Assembly: GCF_003008535.1 (NCBI RefSeq) | Contig: NZ_CP027666.1 | Coordinates: forward strand, 3,709,501-3,773,500 | Source of the DNA: Ottowia oryzae | Lineage (GTDB): Bacteria; Pseudomonadota; Gammaproteobacteria; Burkholderiales; Burkholderiaceae_C | Length of the DNA: 64,000 nt | Direction: 5' to 3' | Shown: in pieces, positions 25,783 through 33,870 of the stretch | Layout of the letters: the number at the start of each line of letters is the position of its first letter | Position numbering within the stretch: the first letter of the stretch is position 1 | Notes under the pieces: generated by a model | What the model saw: the letters and a program-made list of their open reading frames with translations, nothing else | Told to the model about the DNA's origin: nothing | Database searches by the model: none | Program-made: the position numbers and the translations under genes

Positions 25783-26392
25783 GCCAGCCGCCACGGCCGC
25801 GGCCAGCGCCACCCGCGCGGGCCAAGCGCGCGGCGTGTGGTCACACGGCTGGTACCGCCGCGCGCATGCGCTGCCGTCGCCCAACTTCGGCCCACGGCCG
25901 CCCGGCACGGCGATCGATCTGGCTGTGGTGCATTCGATCAGCCTGCCGCCCGGGCAGTACGGTGGCAACGAGGTGCAGGCCTTGTTCACCAACACCCTCG
26001 ACTGGGACGCGCACCCGTACTTCCTGCAGATTCGCGGCATCGAGGTGTCGTCGCATTTCTACGTTCGCCGCGACGGCGCGCTGTGGCAGTTCGTCAGCGT
26101 GGATGACCGCGCCTGGCACGCCGGGCGGTCCAGCTTTCGCGGGCGCGACAACTGCAACGACTATTCCGTGGGCATCGAACTGGAAGGCCTGGGGGGCGAG
26201 CGCTTCACCGCGCGGCAGTACGAGCGCCTGGACCGCCTGATTCGCGCACTGGCCGCGCACTACCCGATCGCGGCGGTCACGGGCCACGAAAACATCGCAC
26301 CCGGCCGCAAGCACGATCCGGGGCCAGGCTTTGACTGGGCGCGCCTGCAACGTGGCCTGGGCTGGGACGCGGCCCGCATCGTGCGGGACTGA
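25769..26392 (+). CDS. ampD: 1,6-anhydro-N-acetylmuramyl-L-alanine amidase AmpD
   Basis: A 207-residue zinc amidase that cleaves anhydro-muropeptides in the cytosol during cell-wall recycling. Zinc ligands are in LAVVHSISLP, a middle histidine, and the C-terminal KHDPGPGFDW; the amidase-2 core includes NCNDYSVGIELEG. A 22-residue Ala/Thr-rich N-terminal extension precedes the core, so a later start is possible. Loss of AmpD raises AmpC beta-lactamase in organisms that have AmpR. Starts inside the pilR 3' end. Confidence 0.92.
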   Translation: MATTEPAATAAASATRAGQARGVWSHGWYRRAHALPSPNFGPRPPGTAIDLAVVHSISLPPGQYGGNEVQALFTNTLDWDAHPYFLQIRGIEVSSHFYVRRDGALWQFVSVDDRAWHAGRSSFRGRDNCNDYSVGIELEGLGGERFTARQYERLDRLIRALAAHYPIAAVTGHENIAPGRKHDPGPGFDWARLQRGLGWDAARIVRD

Positions 26393-26480
26393 GGCTTCGA
26401 CGCACATCTGCGCGTCTCGCGCAGCCGCTGCATGGACGGTAGTTGCGCTACCTGACGCGGGTCCTGCGCGGAATCAACCT

Positions 26481-26532
26481 GCTATATGTATGATAGCTAC
26501 CGGCGCAGGCCACACCTGCGCTGGCGTCACAT
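26481..26532. repeat. Dispersed hairpin repeat, copy 10
   Basis: TATGATAGCTACCGGCGCAGG, centre CACA, CCTGCGCTGGCG; near-perfect hairpin. It is the main content of the ampD/paaK convergent gap. Confidence 0.75.
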
Positions 26533-26598
26533 TATGACCTGAATCATCAACCTTGACAGGCACGCTGTTTCGCCCCGTGGCCGTACCAAGACTTCACC

Positions 26599-27900
26599 TT
26601 ACTTGGGCCGCAGATCCATCACGCGGCGCGCTTTGCCCACGCTGCGCTCGATACCGCCCTCGCCCTTCAAGTCGATCTCTACACTGCTGCCCACGTACAC
26701 CTTGATCTCGTGCTGCAGTTGCCGCGCCGCAGCCTGCGCGTCGCTGCCTTGCGGGTCGACACCAGCGGCGGTTTCCACCTGCACGCGCAGGTTGTCCATG
26801 GGGCCTTCGCGCGTCAGCACGCACAGGTAGTGGGGCGACAGCTCGGCGCGCTTGAGGATCAGCTCCTCGATCTGCGTGGGGAACACGTTCACGCCGCGGA
26901 TGATCATCATGTCGTCGCTGCGCCCGGTGATCTTCTGCATGCGCCGCATCGGGCGCGCGGTGCCGGGCAAGAGCCGCGTGAGGTCGCGCGTGCGGTAGCG
27001 GACGATGGGCAGCGCCTCTTTCGTCAGGCTGGTGAAGACGAGTTCGCCCTCGCTGCCGTCGGGCAGCACTTCGCCCGTATCGGGGTCAATGATCTCGGGG
27101 TAGAAATGGTCTTCCCAGATGGTCGGGCCGTCCTTGGTCTCGACGCATTCGCTGGCCACGCCCGGGCCCATCACCTCGGACAGGCCGTAGATGTCCACCG
27201 CGTCGATGCCCATGCGCGCCTCCAGCGCGTGGCGCATCTCGTTCGTCCAGGGCTCTGCGCCGAAGATGCCGGTGCGCAGGCTCAGGCTGCGTGGGTCGAT
27301 GCCCATGCGCTCCACCTCGTCGGCCACCGCCAGCATGTAGCTGGGCGTGACCATGATGATGTCGGGCTTGAAATCCAGAAACAGCTGGATCTGCTTTTGC
27401 GTCTGGCCGCCGCCGAAGGGCACCACCGTCAGCCCCAGCTTTTCGGCGCCGTAATGCGCGCCCAGGCCGCCGGTGAACAGCCCGTACCCATAGCTGATGT
27501 GCACCATGTCGCCCCGGCGCGCGCCGGCGGCGCGGATGGAGCGCGCCACCACCGTGGCCCAGGTGTCGATGTCCTTCAGCGTGTAGCCGACCACCGTGGG
27601 CTTGCCCGTGGTGCCGCTGCTGGCGTGGATACGCGCCACCTGCTCGCGCGGCACGGCGAACATGCCAAAGGGGTAACTGTCGCGCAGATCCTTCTTGGTG
27701 GTGAAAGGGAATTTGGCCAGATCGGCCAGCGTGCGCAGATCGCCTGGGTGCACGCCCGCGGCGTCGAACTTGGCTCGGTACACGGGGGAATTGGCGTAGG
27801 CGTGGGCCAGTGTCTGCTTCAGGCGTTGCAGCTGCAGGGCGCGCAGCTCGTCGATGCTGGCGGTCTCTATCGGCTCCAGCGGCAGGTCGGTGGGGCTCAT
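26599..27900 (-). CDS. paaK: Phenylacetate-CoA ligase PaaK
   Basis: A 433-residue adenylate-forming enzyme that converts phenylacetate, ATP and CoA to phenylacetyl-CoA, the first step of aerobic phenylacetate degradation. The ATP-binding motif SSGTTGKPTVVGYT lies near residue 95; YGLSEVMGPGVA, RTRDLTRLLPG and the C-terminal IERSVGKARRV lysine loop are typical. Last gene of a paaG-paaI-paaK unit; there is a gap of about 45 bases after paaI. Substrate assignment rests on family and neighbours. Confidence 0.94.
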   Translation of the reverse strand: MSPTDLPLEPIETASIDELRALQLQRLKQTLAHAYANSPVYRAKFDAAGVHPGDLRTLADLAKFPFTTKKDLRDSYPFGMFAVPREQVARIHASSGTTGKPTVVGYTLKDIDTWATVVARSIRAAGARRGDMVHISYGYGLFTGGLGAHYGAEKLGLTVVPFGGGQTQKQIQLFLDFKPDIIMVTPSYMLAVADEVERMGIDPRSLSLRTGIFGAEPWTNEMRHALEARMGIDAVDIYGLSEVMGPGVASECVETKDGPTIWEDHFYPEIIDPDTGEVLPDGSEGELVFTSLTKEALPIVRYRTRDLTRLLPGTARPMRRMQKITGRSDDMMIIRGVNVFPTQIEELILKRAELSPHYLCVLTREGPMDNLRVQVETAAGVDPQGSDAQAAARQLQHEIKVYVGSSVEIDLKGEGGIERSVGKARRVMDLRPK

Positions 27901-27945
27901 TTTGTCTCCGTGGGTTTTTATGGGCGGCCCGCTCGGGCCATCGGT

Positions 27946-28431
27946 TCAAACGTCTCGATCGGTGGGCACCACGTGCCCGGCGATCTGCGTGCTCTTGCCG
28001 CGAAATAGCGCCACCAGCTGGCCATGCTGGTTGGTGACGCGGATGTCGTAAATGCCGTGGCGGCCGCTCTGCGATTGCTCCACGCCTTCAGCCGTGAGCA
28101 CGTCGCCCTCATGGCCGGGGCGCAGGAATTCGATCGAGCAGCCACTGGCGACGGTGTTGTGGTTGCGGCTGTTGCAGGCGAAGGCAAACGTGGAATCGGC
28201 CAGCGTGAAGATGAAGCCACCGTGGCAGATCTTGTGGCCGTTCAGGTGCAGCGCACGCACGGGCATCTGCATGACCGCGCGGCCAGGCTCGCAGCGGATG
28301 AGCGCGATGCCCATCGTGTCTTTGGAAGCGGCGTCGGCGGCGTACATGGCTTCGCCCACGCGGCGCGCTAAGTTGGCGGCCTCTTCCGATGTGGGCTGGG
28401 CGGTCGGTTGCTGTGTCGGCGCGTTCATCAT
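27946..28431 (-). CDS. paaI: Hydroxyphenylacetyl-CoA thioesterase PaaI
   Basis: A 161-residue hotdog-fold thioesterase. The active-site motif HICHGGF-like segment reads KICHGGFIFTLADSTFA. PaaI releases CoA from dead-end ring-hydroxylated intermediates of the pathway. The start codon at 28431 is followed by a second ATG and overlaps the paaG stop (ATGA), so translation is coupled. The open frame extends much further upstream antisense to sense but that is paaG in another frame. Confidence 0.92.
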   Translation of the reverse strand: MMNAPTQQPTAQPTSEEAANLARRVGEAMYAADAASKDTMGIALIRCEPGRAVMQMPVRALHLNGHKICHGGFIFTLADSTFAFACNSRNHNTVASGCSIEFLRPGHEGDVLTAEGVEQSQSGRHGIYDIRVTNQHGQLVALFRGKSTQIAGHVVPTDRDV

Positions 28432-29228
28432 TGGCCCTTGAACTGCGCGGGGCGCTTTTGCAGGAACGCCGTCACGCCCTCGATGTAATCGTGCGTGAAG
28501 CCCAGGCGCGATTGCACGTCGCGCTCCAGGTCCAGCTGCTCGTCCAGGCTGTGCGTGTGCGCGCCGCGCAGCAAGGCCCGCGTGGCGACCAGCGCCTTGG
28601 TGGGCATGGCGGCCAGGCGCTGGGCCATCGCCTTGGCAGCGGCCAGCGCGTCGTCCTGCACGTCCCAGATCATGCCCATGGCCTTGGCTTCGGCCGCAGG
28701 CAGCTTGTCGCCCGTCAGGCACAGCGCCATGGCGCGCGCCATGCCCACGCGCTGGGGCAGCAGCCAGGTGCCGCCGCTGTCGGGCACCAGCCCGATCTTG
28801 CTGAAGGCCTGAATGAAGCTGGCGCCCGGCGCCGCAATGGCGATGTCGCACGCCATCACCAGCGAAGCGCCCGCGCCCGCGGCCACACCGTTGACGGCGC
28901 ACACCGTGGGCACGCGCAGACCAATCAGGCGGCGCGTGGTGGGGTTGAAAGCCTCGTCGATCACCGGGCCCGGGTCAGCGCGGTGCATGATGTCCGCGCC
29001 CTCGCGGAAGTCGAACTCCGACAAATCGGCCCCGGCGCAGAAGGCGCGACCGGCGCCTGTCAGCACCACGGCGCGGATGGCGGGGTTGGCTTCGACCTTG
29101 TCCAGCGAGGCCCACAGGTCGCGGTGCATCTGGCGGGTGAAGCTGTTGAGCGATGGCGCGCGGTTGAGCGTGAGCACGGCCACCGCGCCATCCTCTTCGT
29201 ACAGAACGGCGGTTTCTTGGGCTGTCAT
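28428..29228 (-). CDS. paaG: 2-(1,2-epoxy-1,2-dihydrophenyl)acetyl-CoA isomerase PaaG
   Basis: A 266-residue crotonase-fold enzyme. It converts ring-1,2-epoxyphenylacetyl-CoA to the oxepin form before ring opening. The oxyanion-hole segments are GAGRAFCAGADLSEF and VAAGAGASLVMACDIA, and the PDSGGTWLLPQRVG segment is typical of PaaG. The ATG at 29228 has an AAGGAG-type site; an upstream ATG (29258) would add ten residues without support. First gene of the leftward paa unit, divergent from paaF. Confidence 0.9.
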   Translation of the reverse strand: MTAQETAVLYEEDGAVAVLTLNRAPSLNSFTRQMHRDLWASLDKVEANPAIRAVVLTGAGRAFCAGADLSEFDFREGADIMHRADPGPVIDEAFNPTTRRLIGLRVPTVCAVNGVAAGAGASLVMACDIAIAAPGASFIQAFSKIGLVPDSGGTWLLPQRVGMARAMALCLTGDKLPAAEAKAMGMIWDVQDDALAAAKAMAQRLAAMPTKALVATRALLRGAHTHSLDEQLDLERDVQSRLGFTHDYIEGVTAFLQKRPAQFKGQ

Positions 29229-29258
29229 GTTGTCTCCTTTTGGGGCGCAATTTAACAT

Positions 29259-29280
29259 TAGCCAACCCTTCGGTCGGTTA
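29259..29280. promoter_or_regulatory. Imperfect palindrome in the divergent paa promoter region
   Basis: TAGCCAACC, spacer CTTC, GGTCGGTTA: arms of nine with two mismatches, 30 bases before the paaG start. It has the look of a TetR-family (PaaR-type) operator controlling both directions. No paaR gene is in the window. Confidence 0.5.
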
Positions 29281-29387
29281 ATTCTTGCCGCGCTTTCGGA
29301 GGTCGCCTCGCTATAGTGTGGCGGCCGCGCCGCAGGGCGCGCATGCCATCCAATTCACTACACACAGCCTTGCGAGGAGCCAGCCCC

Positions 29388-30167
29388 ATGACCTATGAAT
29401 TCATCCAGACCCGCGTTGAAGGCGACAAGGTGGGCGTCATCACGCTCAACCGTCCCAAACAGCTGAACGCGCTGAACGGCGAGCTCATGCGCGAGCTGGG
29501 CCACGCGCTCAAGGCCTTCGACGCCGACGACGCGATCGGCTGCATGATCATCACCGGCAGCGAGAAGGCCTTTGCCGCGGGCGCCGACATCGGGGCGATG
29601 GCCACCTACAGCTTCGCCGACGTGTACCGCGACGACTACATCACGCGCGACTGGGAGACCATCCGCACCATCCGCAAGCCCGTGATCGCCGCCGTCAGCG
29701 GCTTTGCGCTGGGTGGCGGGTGCGAGCTGGCCATGATGTGCGACTTCATCATCGCCGCCGACAACGCCAAGTTTGGCCAGCCCGAGATCAAGCTGGGCGT
29801 GATCCCCGGCGCGGGCGGCACGCAGCGCCTGCCGCGCGCCGTGGGCAAATCGAAGGCGATGGACATGGCACTGACGGCGCGCATGATGAACGCCGAAGAG
29901 GCCGAGCGCAGCGGACTGGTCAGCCGCGTGGTGCCGCTGGACAAGCTGATGGACGAAGCGCTGGGCGCCGCGCTGACGATCAGCGGCTTTGGCCGCTTGG
30001 CCGTGCTGGCGGCCAAGGAATGCGTGAACCGCGCCTACGAAGGCACGCTGGCCGATGGCGTGATGTTCGAGCGCCGCGTGTTCCATTCGCTGTTCGCCAC
30101 CGAAGACCAGAAGGAAGGCATGGACGCGTTTGTGAACAAGCGCGCCCCGGCGTTCAAGAACCGCTGA
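29388..30167 (+). CDS. paaF: Enoyl-CoA hydratase (PaaF-like)
   Basis: A 259-residue crotonase with both catalytic glutamates in the expected segments: FALGGGCELAMMCDFI and FGQPEIKLGVIPGAGGTQRL. It would hydrate short enoyl-CoA esters; the position opposite paaG suggests the 2,3-dehydroadipyl-CoA step. An AGGAG site is 8 bases before the ATG. General fatty acid oxidation is an alternative role. Confidence 0.85.
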   Translation: MTYEFIQTRVEGDKVGVITLNRPKQLNALNGELMRELGHALKAFDADDAIGCMIITGSEKAFAAGADIGAMATYSFADVYRDDYITRDWETIRTIRKPVIAAVSGFALGGGCELAMMCDFIIAADNAKFGQPEIKLGVIPGAGGTQRLPRAVGKSKAMDMALTARMMNAEEAERSGLVSRVVPLDKLMDEALGAALTISGFGRLAVLAAKECVNRAYEGTLADGVMFERRVFHSLFATEDQKEGMDAFVNKRAPAFKNR

Positions 30168-30230
30168 GCCTTGGCGGCGGGCAGCGAATACGAGATTTAT
30201 GTGGCTCCGGCGTCCGCCGCGCCTTGATCG

Positions 30231-30253
30231 GTTGCTTCGTTTTTGGAAGCAAC
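30231..30253. other. Hairpin between convergent genes
   Basis: GTTGCTTC / GAAGCAAC with a 7-base loop containing five T residues. There is no U-run after the stem, so it is only a possible bidirectional terminator for paaF and the MauG-like gene. Confidence 0.35.
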
Positions 30254-30261
30254 GTGAGACA

Positions 30262-31581
30262 TCAAGGACGCACGGTGTGCGCGTCCTTGTCGGTCAGCGT
30301 GTGCAAAAACGCCACCAGGTCGTTGATCTCTGCGTCATTCAGTGAGGGCTTGCCGGGCCGCTGCGCCTCAAAAGGCGCCTCTCGGTTGACGTTGGCGCTG
30401 TAGCGGGCGGGCAAGTCGTTCGTCTGCCCATGCGCGCCGTAGTAACGCTTGGGAAACGCATCGCGATCTGCGTAAAAGCGCACCGCCTCGGTCAGCGTGT
30501 GAAACCGGCCGTTGTGGAAAAACACCTGGCGCGTGGCCACGTTGCGCAGCGTGGGCGTCTTGAAGAGGCCACAGAATTCGCCCTGCCCTGCGAGGTCGGT
30601 GCGCAGCGGGCCGCACAGCCCCAGGTCAAAGAATCGGCGATCGCGGTTGGCGGCGATCTGCAGGTTGCGTGGCACGGCCAGCGCCACCAGGCCGCGGTCG
30701 GTGAATTGCGGGAACGCGCCGCGCTTGATGGCGCTCACGTGGCATTCCGCGCAGTTGCCGCGTGCCGGGTCGTTGAAGATTTGCAAGCCACGCAGCTCGT
30801 TGGCCGACAGTTTCTCCTTGCCGCGCAGGTAGCCGTCGAAGCGGCTGCTGTACGGGTAGAAATCGCTCGGGCTTTGCTGAAAGACTTCAAGTGCCCACAG
30901 CAAGCCATTCCACGCGAGCCGCTCGTCGGTCATCACGCGCTCGCCAAAGGCTTTTTTCATCAGCTCCGCATTGGGCGACTGCCGCAGCCGCGCCACCACC
31001 GCAGCGCGGTCGCGGTTGCCCATTTCAAACGCCGACAGCAGCGGGATCGCCGCCTGCTCATGGGCCGAGGCAGCGCGCCCGTCCCACGTCCAGCCGCCCA
31101 CGGGGCCTTGGTCAATGCTGTCGTCGCCCTCGTTCTCGGTGAAGTGCGCGTTGAAGGCGGGCGTGTCTTGCGCATAGCGCAGCGAAGGCACCGCGCGCAG
31201 CCCCGGCTGGTGAAGGTCACCACCGCCCACCTGCGTGGCGCGGCCATTCGGTGGGCCATAGGCGTGCGCCGGGTCGTGGCACGACGCGCAGGACAAACGG
31301 CCTGAGGCAGACAGGGCCGCGTCTGAAAACAGCGCGCGCCCCAGGTGGGTCAGCGTGGCGGCGTCCGGCTTTTTCTCGAATGGCGTGGCATAGAACGATT
31401 GGGCGGTAACGCTGCCGCCACCAGCCTGCGCCGCGCCAGGCGCGTGCGCCTTCGCATTCGCCTTGTCTTGCGCGTGCACGGGGCGCAGCGTGGCGGTACT
31501 CATCAACGCAACCGCAACGGCACAACCCGCCGCCAGAACCCACCCAGGCTGGCGCAAAGCCAGGCGACCGTGAAATCTCAT
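30262..31581 (-). CDS. Diheme cytochrome c peroxidase/MauG family protein
   Basis: A 439-residue exported protein. A signal anchor (VLAAGCAVAVALMSTATLRPVHA) is followed by two heme-binding motifs, CASCHD and CAECHV, each in the spacing of diheme peroxidases (CCP/MauG). Features such as GRALFSDAALSASGRLSCASCH, DGRAAS and KTPTLRNVATRQVFFHNGRF are typical. It may reduce peroxide or carry out MauG-like oxidation in the periplasm. No methylamine dehydrogenase genes are near. It is convergent with paaF and divergent from the phosphoesterase. Confidence 0.87.
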   Translation of the reverse strand: MRFHGRLALRQPGWVLAAGCAVAVALMSTATLRPVHAQDKANAKAHAPGAAQAGGGSVTAQSFYATPFEKKPDAATLTHLGRALFSDAALSASGRLSCASCHDPAHAYGPPNGRATQVGGGDLHQPGLRAVPSLRYAQDTPAFNAHFTENEGDDSIDQGPVGGWTWDGRAASAHEQAAIPLLSAFEMGNRDRAAVVARLRQSPNAELMKKAFGERVMTDERLAWNGLLWALEVFQQSPSDFYPYSSRFDGYLRGKEKLSANELRGLQIFNDPARGNCAECHVSAIKRGAFPQFTDRGLVALAVPRNLQIAANRDRRFFDLGLCGPLRTDLAGQGEFCGLFKTPTLRNVATRQVFFHNGRFHTLTEAVRFYADRDAFPKRYYGAHGQTNDLPARYSANVNREAPFEAQRPGKPSLNDAEINDLVAFLHTLTDKDAHTVRP

Positions 31582-31805
31582 GTGGCACTACCCGCGAATC
31601 GAAAGCAAAAGCGAAAGCACGCTTTGTATGACGTGATCGCGACAGTTTGATGACGAACGGAATCGCGTCACGGGGTCGCTCAAACGCAATAGTTTGTGTC
31701 ATTTGCAAGCCGGTCATTCGGCGCAGCGGACTGTCACGCAGCCGTCACAAGCCACGCAGATGCTCGCTGCGCTTTCAGCCCTACCGCGATCCCAAGGATC
31801 CCCCG

Positions 31806-33506
31806 ATGACCCCCAAAAAATCCTTCAAGAGCACCGCCGTGCTCACCCCCTGCGCGCTGGCGTGCGCTGCCTTCCTGGCCGGCTGCGGCGGTGGCAGCGA
31901 TGACTCGCCCGAACACACCACTGCGCAGTTGCACGACAAGGTGCAAAACGTCGTGGTCATCTACGCCGAGAACCGCGCCTTCGACAACCTGTTTGGCAAC
32001 TTCCCCGGCGCCAACGGCCTGGGCAATATCGTGGACGCCCAAGGCAAGCCAACCGCCGCCTACGTGCCGCAAAAGGACCGCGACGGCAACACCGTGCTGC
32101 CCACCCTGCCTCAAACCTGGGGCGGCGTGACCATGCCCGGCCAGGCGCAAACCGTCACGCAAGCGCAAAGCGCAGGCTTGCCGAACGCGCCGTTCAGCGC
32201 CGAAACCGCCTTTGTGAAAACGGCCGGCGTCACGCTCAACAGCAACACCGTCACGCGCGACCTGTACCACCGGTTCTTTGAGAACCAGATGCAGATCAAC
32301 GGCGGAAAGAACGACATGTTCGCCGCCTGGGCGGACGCGGGCGGCCTGACGATGGGCCACTTCGACTACAGCCAGTCGGGCCTGTACAAGCTGGCGCAGC
32401 AGTACGTGCTGGCCGACAACTTCTTTGAGGGCGCCTTCGGTGGCTCCTTCCTCAACCACCAGTACCTGATCTGCGCCTGCGCACCCGAGTACGCGAACGC
32501 CGACACCGCTGCCGCCAAGCCAACCATCGCGGTGCTGGACACCGATGCCCAAGGCGCGTACCTGCCCAAGCTCTCGCTGGCGGCCGCCAGCCCCGCTTCG
32601 GCGATGGACGGTCCGCCCCGGTTTGTTCGCAGCGGCAACATCACCCCGGCCAATTATTTTGGCGACGGCAAGTTCTACGCCGTCAACACCATGCAGCCCG
32701 CGTACCAGCCCAGCGGCAACACGCCCGTTGCCGGCGGTGCGAACAGCGACCTGCTCTACGCCACGACGGCCAGCGCCACCACGCTGCCGCCGCAAACCAC
32801 GCAGAACATCGGTGACCTGCTGAGCGCCAAAGGCGTCAGCTGGGCGTGGTACAGCGGCTCATGGGACGCGGCGCTGGCAGACGGCGCGCGCGACCCCAGC
32901 GCCAAGCGGTCGGTGATCTATGCGGGCGATGCCAACGGCGTGTCGTCCACCGCCGCGGTGGACTTCCAGCCACACCATCAGCCCTTCAACTACTACGCCA
33001 ACATGGACCCGGTGAAAAACGCCGACCAGCGCAAGGCCCACCTGCAGGACTACAACAACCTGGTCGCGCAGGCCGCGGCCGGCACGTTGCCCTCGGTGGC
33101 CTTCTATAAACCCGAAGGTCTGTACAACCAGCACGAAGGCTATGCCAACCTGGCCGATGGTGATGCCAAGATCACCGACCTGGTGCAAAAGCTGCAAGCC
33201 AGCCCGCAGTGGAAGAACATGGTGATCGTCATCACCTACGACGAGTTCGGCGGCGTTTGGGACCACGTTGCGCCCCCCAAAGGCGACCTGATGGGCCCGG
33301 GCACGCGCATTCCGGCCATCGTCGTCTCGCCTTTGGCCAAGAAGGGCACGGTGGACCACACCCAATACGACACCGCGTCCATCCTGCGCCTGATCACGCG
33401 CCGCTTTGACCTGGCCACGCTGCCCGGCCTGAAAAAGCGCGACGACGCCCTGCAAGCGCATGGCCAGCCCGCCATGGGCGACCTGACCAACGCTTTGGCG
33501 CTGTAA
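31806..33506 (+). CDS. Lipoprotein phosphoesterase family enzyme (acid phosphatase AcpA/phospholipase C-like)
   Basis: A 566-residue exported enzyme. The signal ends FLAGC, followed by a GGGSDDS linker, so it is a probable lipoprotein. The phosphoesterase motif ENRAFDNLFGNFPGANG corresponds to the ENRSFD-type catalytic site. HNQHEGYANL-like and YDEFGGVWDHVAPP segments are metal-site candidates. Both acid phosphatases and phospholipases C occur in this family and sequence alone does not decide. The frame is open upstream to 31647 but the 31806 start gives the lipoprotein signal. Monocistronic. Confidence 0.86.
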   Translation: MTPKKSFKSTAVLTPCALACAAFLAGCGGGSDDSPEHTTAQLHDKVQNVVVIYAENRAFDNLFGNFPGANGLGNIVDAQGKPTAAYVPQKDRDGNTVLPTLPQTWGGVTMPGQAQTVTQAQSAGLPNAPFSAETAFVKTAGVTLNSNTVTRDLYHRFFENQMQINGGKNDMFAAWADAGGLTMGHFDYSQSGLYKLAQQYVLADNFFEGAFGGSFLNHQYLICACAPEYANADTAAAKPTIAVLDTDAQGAYLPKLSLAAASPASAMDGPPRFVRSGNITPANYFGDGKFYAVNTMQPAYQPSGNTPVAGGANSDLLYATTASATTLPPQTTQNIGDLLSAKGVSWAWYSGSWDAALADGARDPSAKRSVIYAGDANGVSSTAAVDFQPHHQPFNYYANMDPVKNADQRKAHLQDYNNLVAQAAAGTLPSVAFYKPEGLYNQHEGYANLADGDAKITDLVQKLQASPQWKNMVIVITYDEFGGVWDHVAPPKGDLMGPGTRIPAIVVSPLAKKGTVDHTQYDTASILRLITRRFDLATLPGLKKRDDALQAHGQPAMGDLTNALAL

Positions 33507-33554
33507 GCACTGCGCGCGCGGCGAGCCCAGCTCGCCCACTCGCCTTTGCCACTC

Positions 33555-33582
33555 GCCCTTCGCCCTTTTTGCGGCGAAGGGC
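33555..33582. other. Strong hairpin after the phosphoesterase gene
   Basis: Stem GCCCTTCGCC / GGCGAAGGGC around CTTTTTGC, 48 bases after the stop. No U-run follows, so terminator status is uncertain. Confidence 0.4.
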
Positions 33583-33641
33583 CCAAGCGACCTCTCGGGG
33601 CGGCCACCGGCTGGCCCGCCGCCGAACAATTTCATAAGAAA

Positions 33642-33696
33642 CAAAGCCCCAGCGCCCGCCCCTCCAGCGCTGGCAGCTATTTTTTTGATAGTTATC
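33642..33696. repeat. Dispersed hairpin repeat, copy 11
   Basis: AAGCCCCAGCGCC, CCAGCGCTGGCAGCTA, TTTTTTTGATAG. The gap 33507-33870 otherwise contains only the hairpin at 33555 and no convincing gene. Confidence 0.7.
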
Positions 33697-33870
33697 GTAC
33701 GTACCTGAAGGCGCTCAGCTGGCTCATTCAGCGTCCAAGCGGAATACGCAGGGCGGCCCACCAAGCGCCAAGCAGTTACCACCAGTTTCATCTCGTACCC
33801 CGCCGTTTGACCCCATCGGCACGCGCGCATCGATTCATGCAGCTCCAACCCTCAGTTTTCAGGAGCCTGC

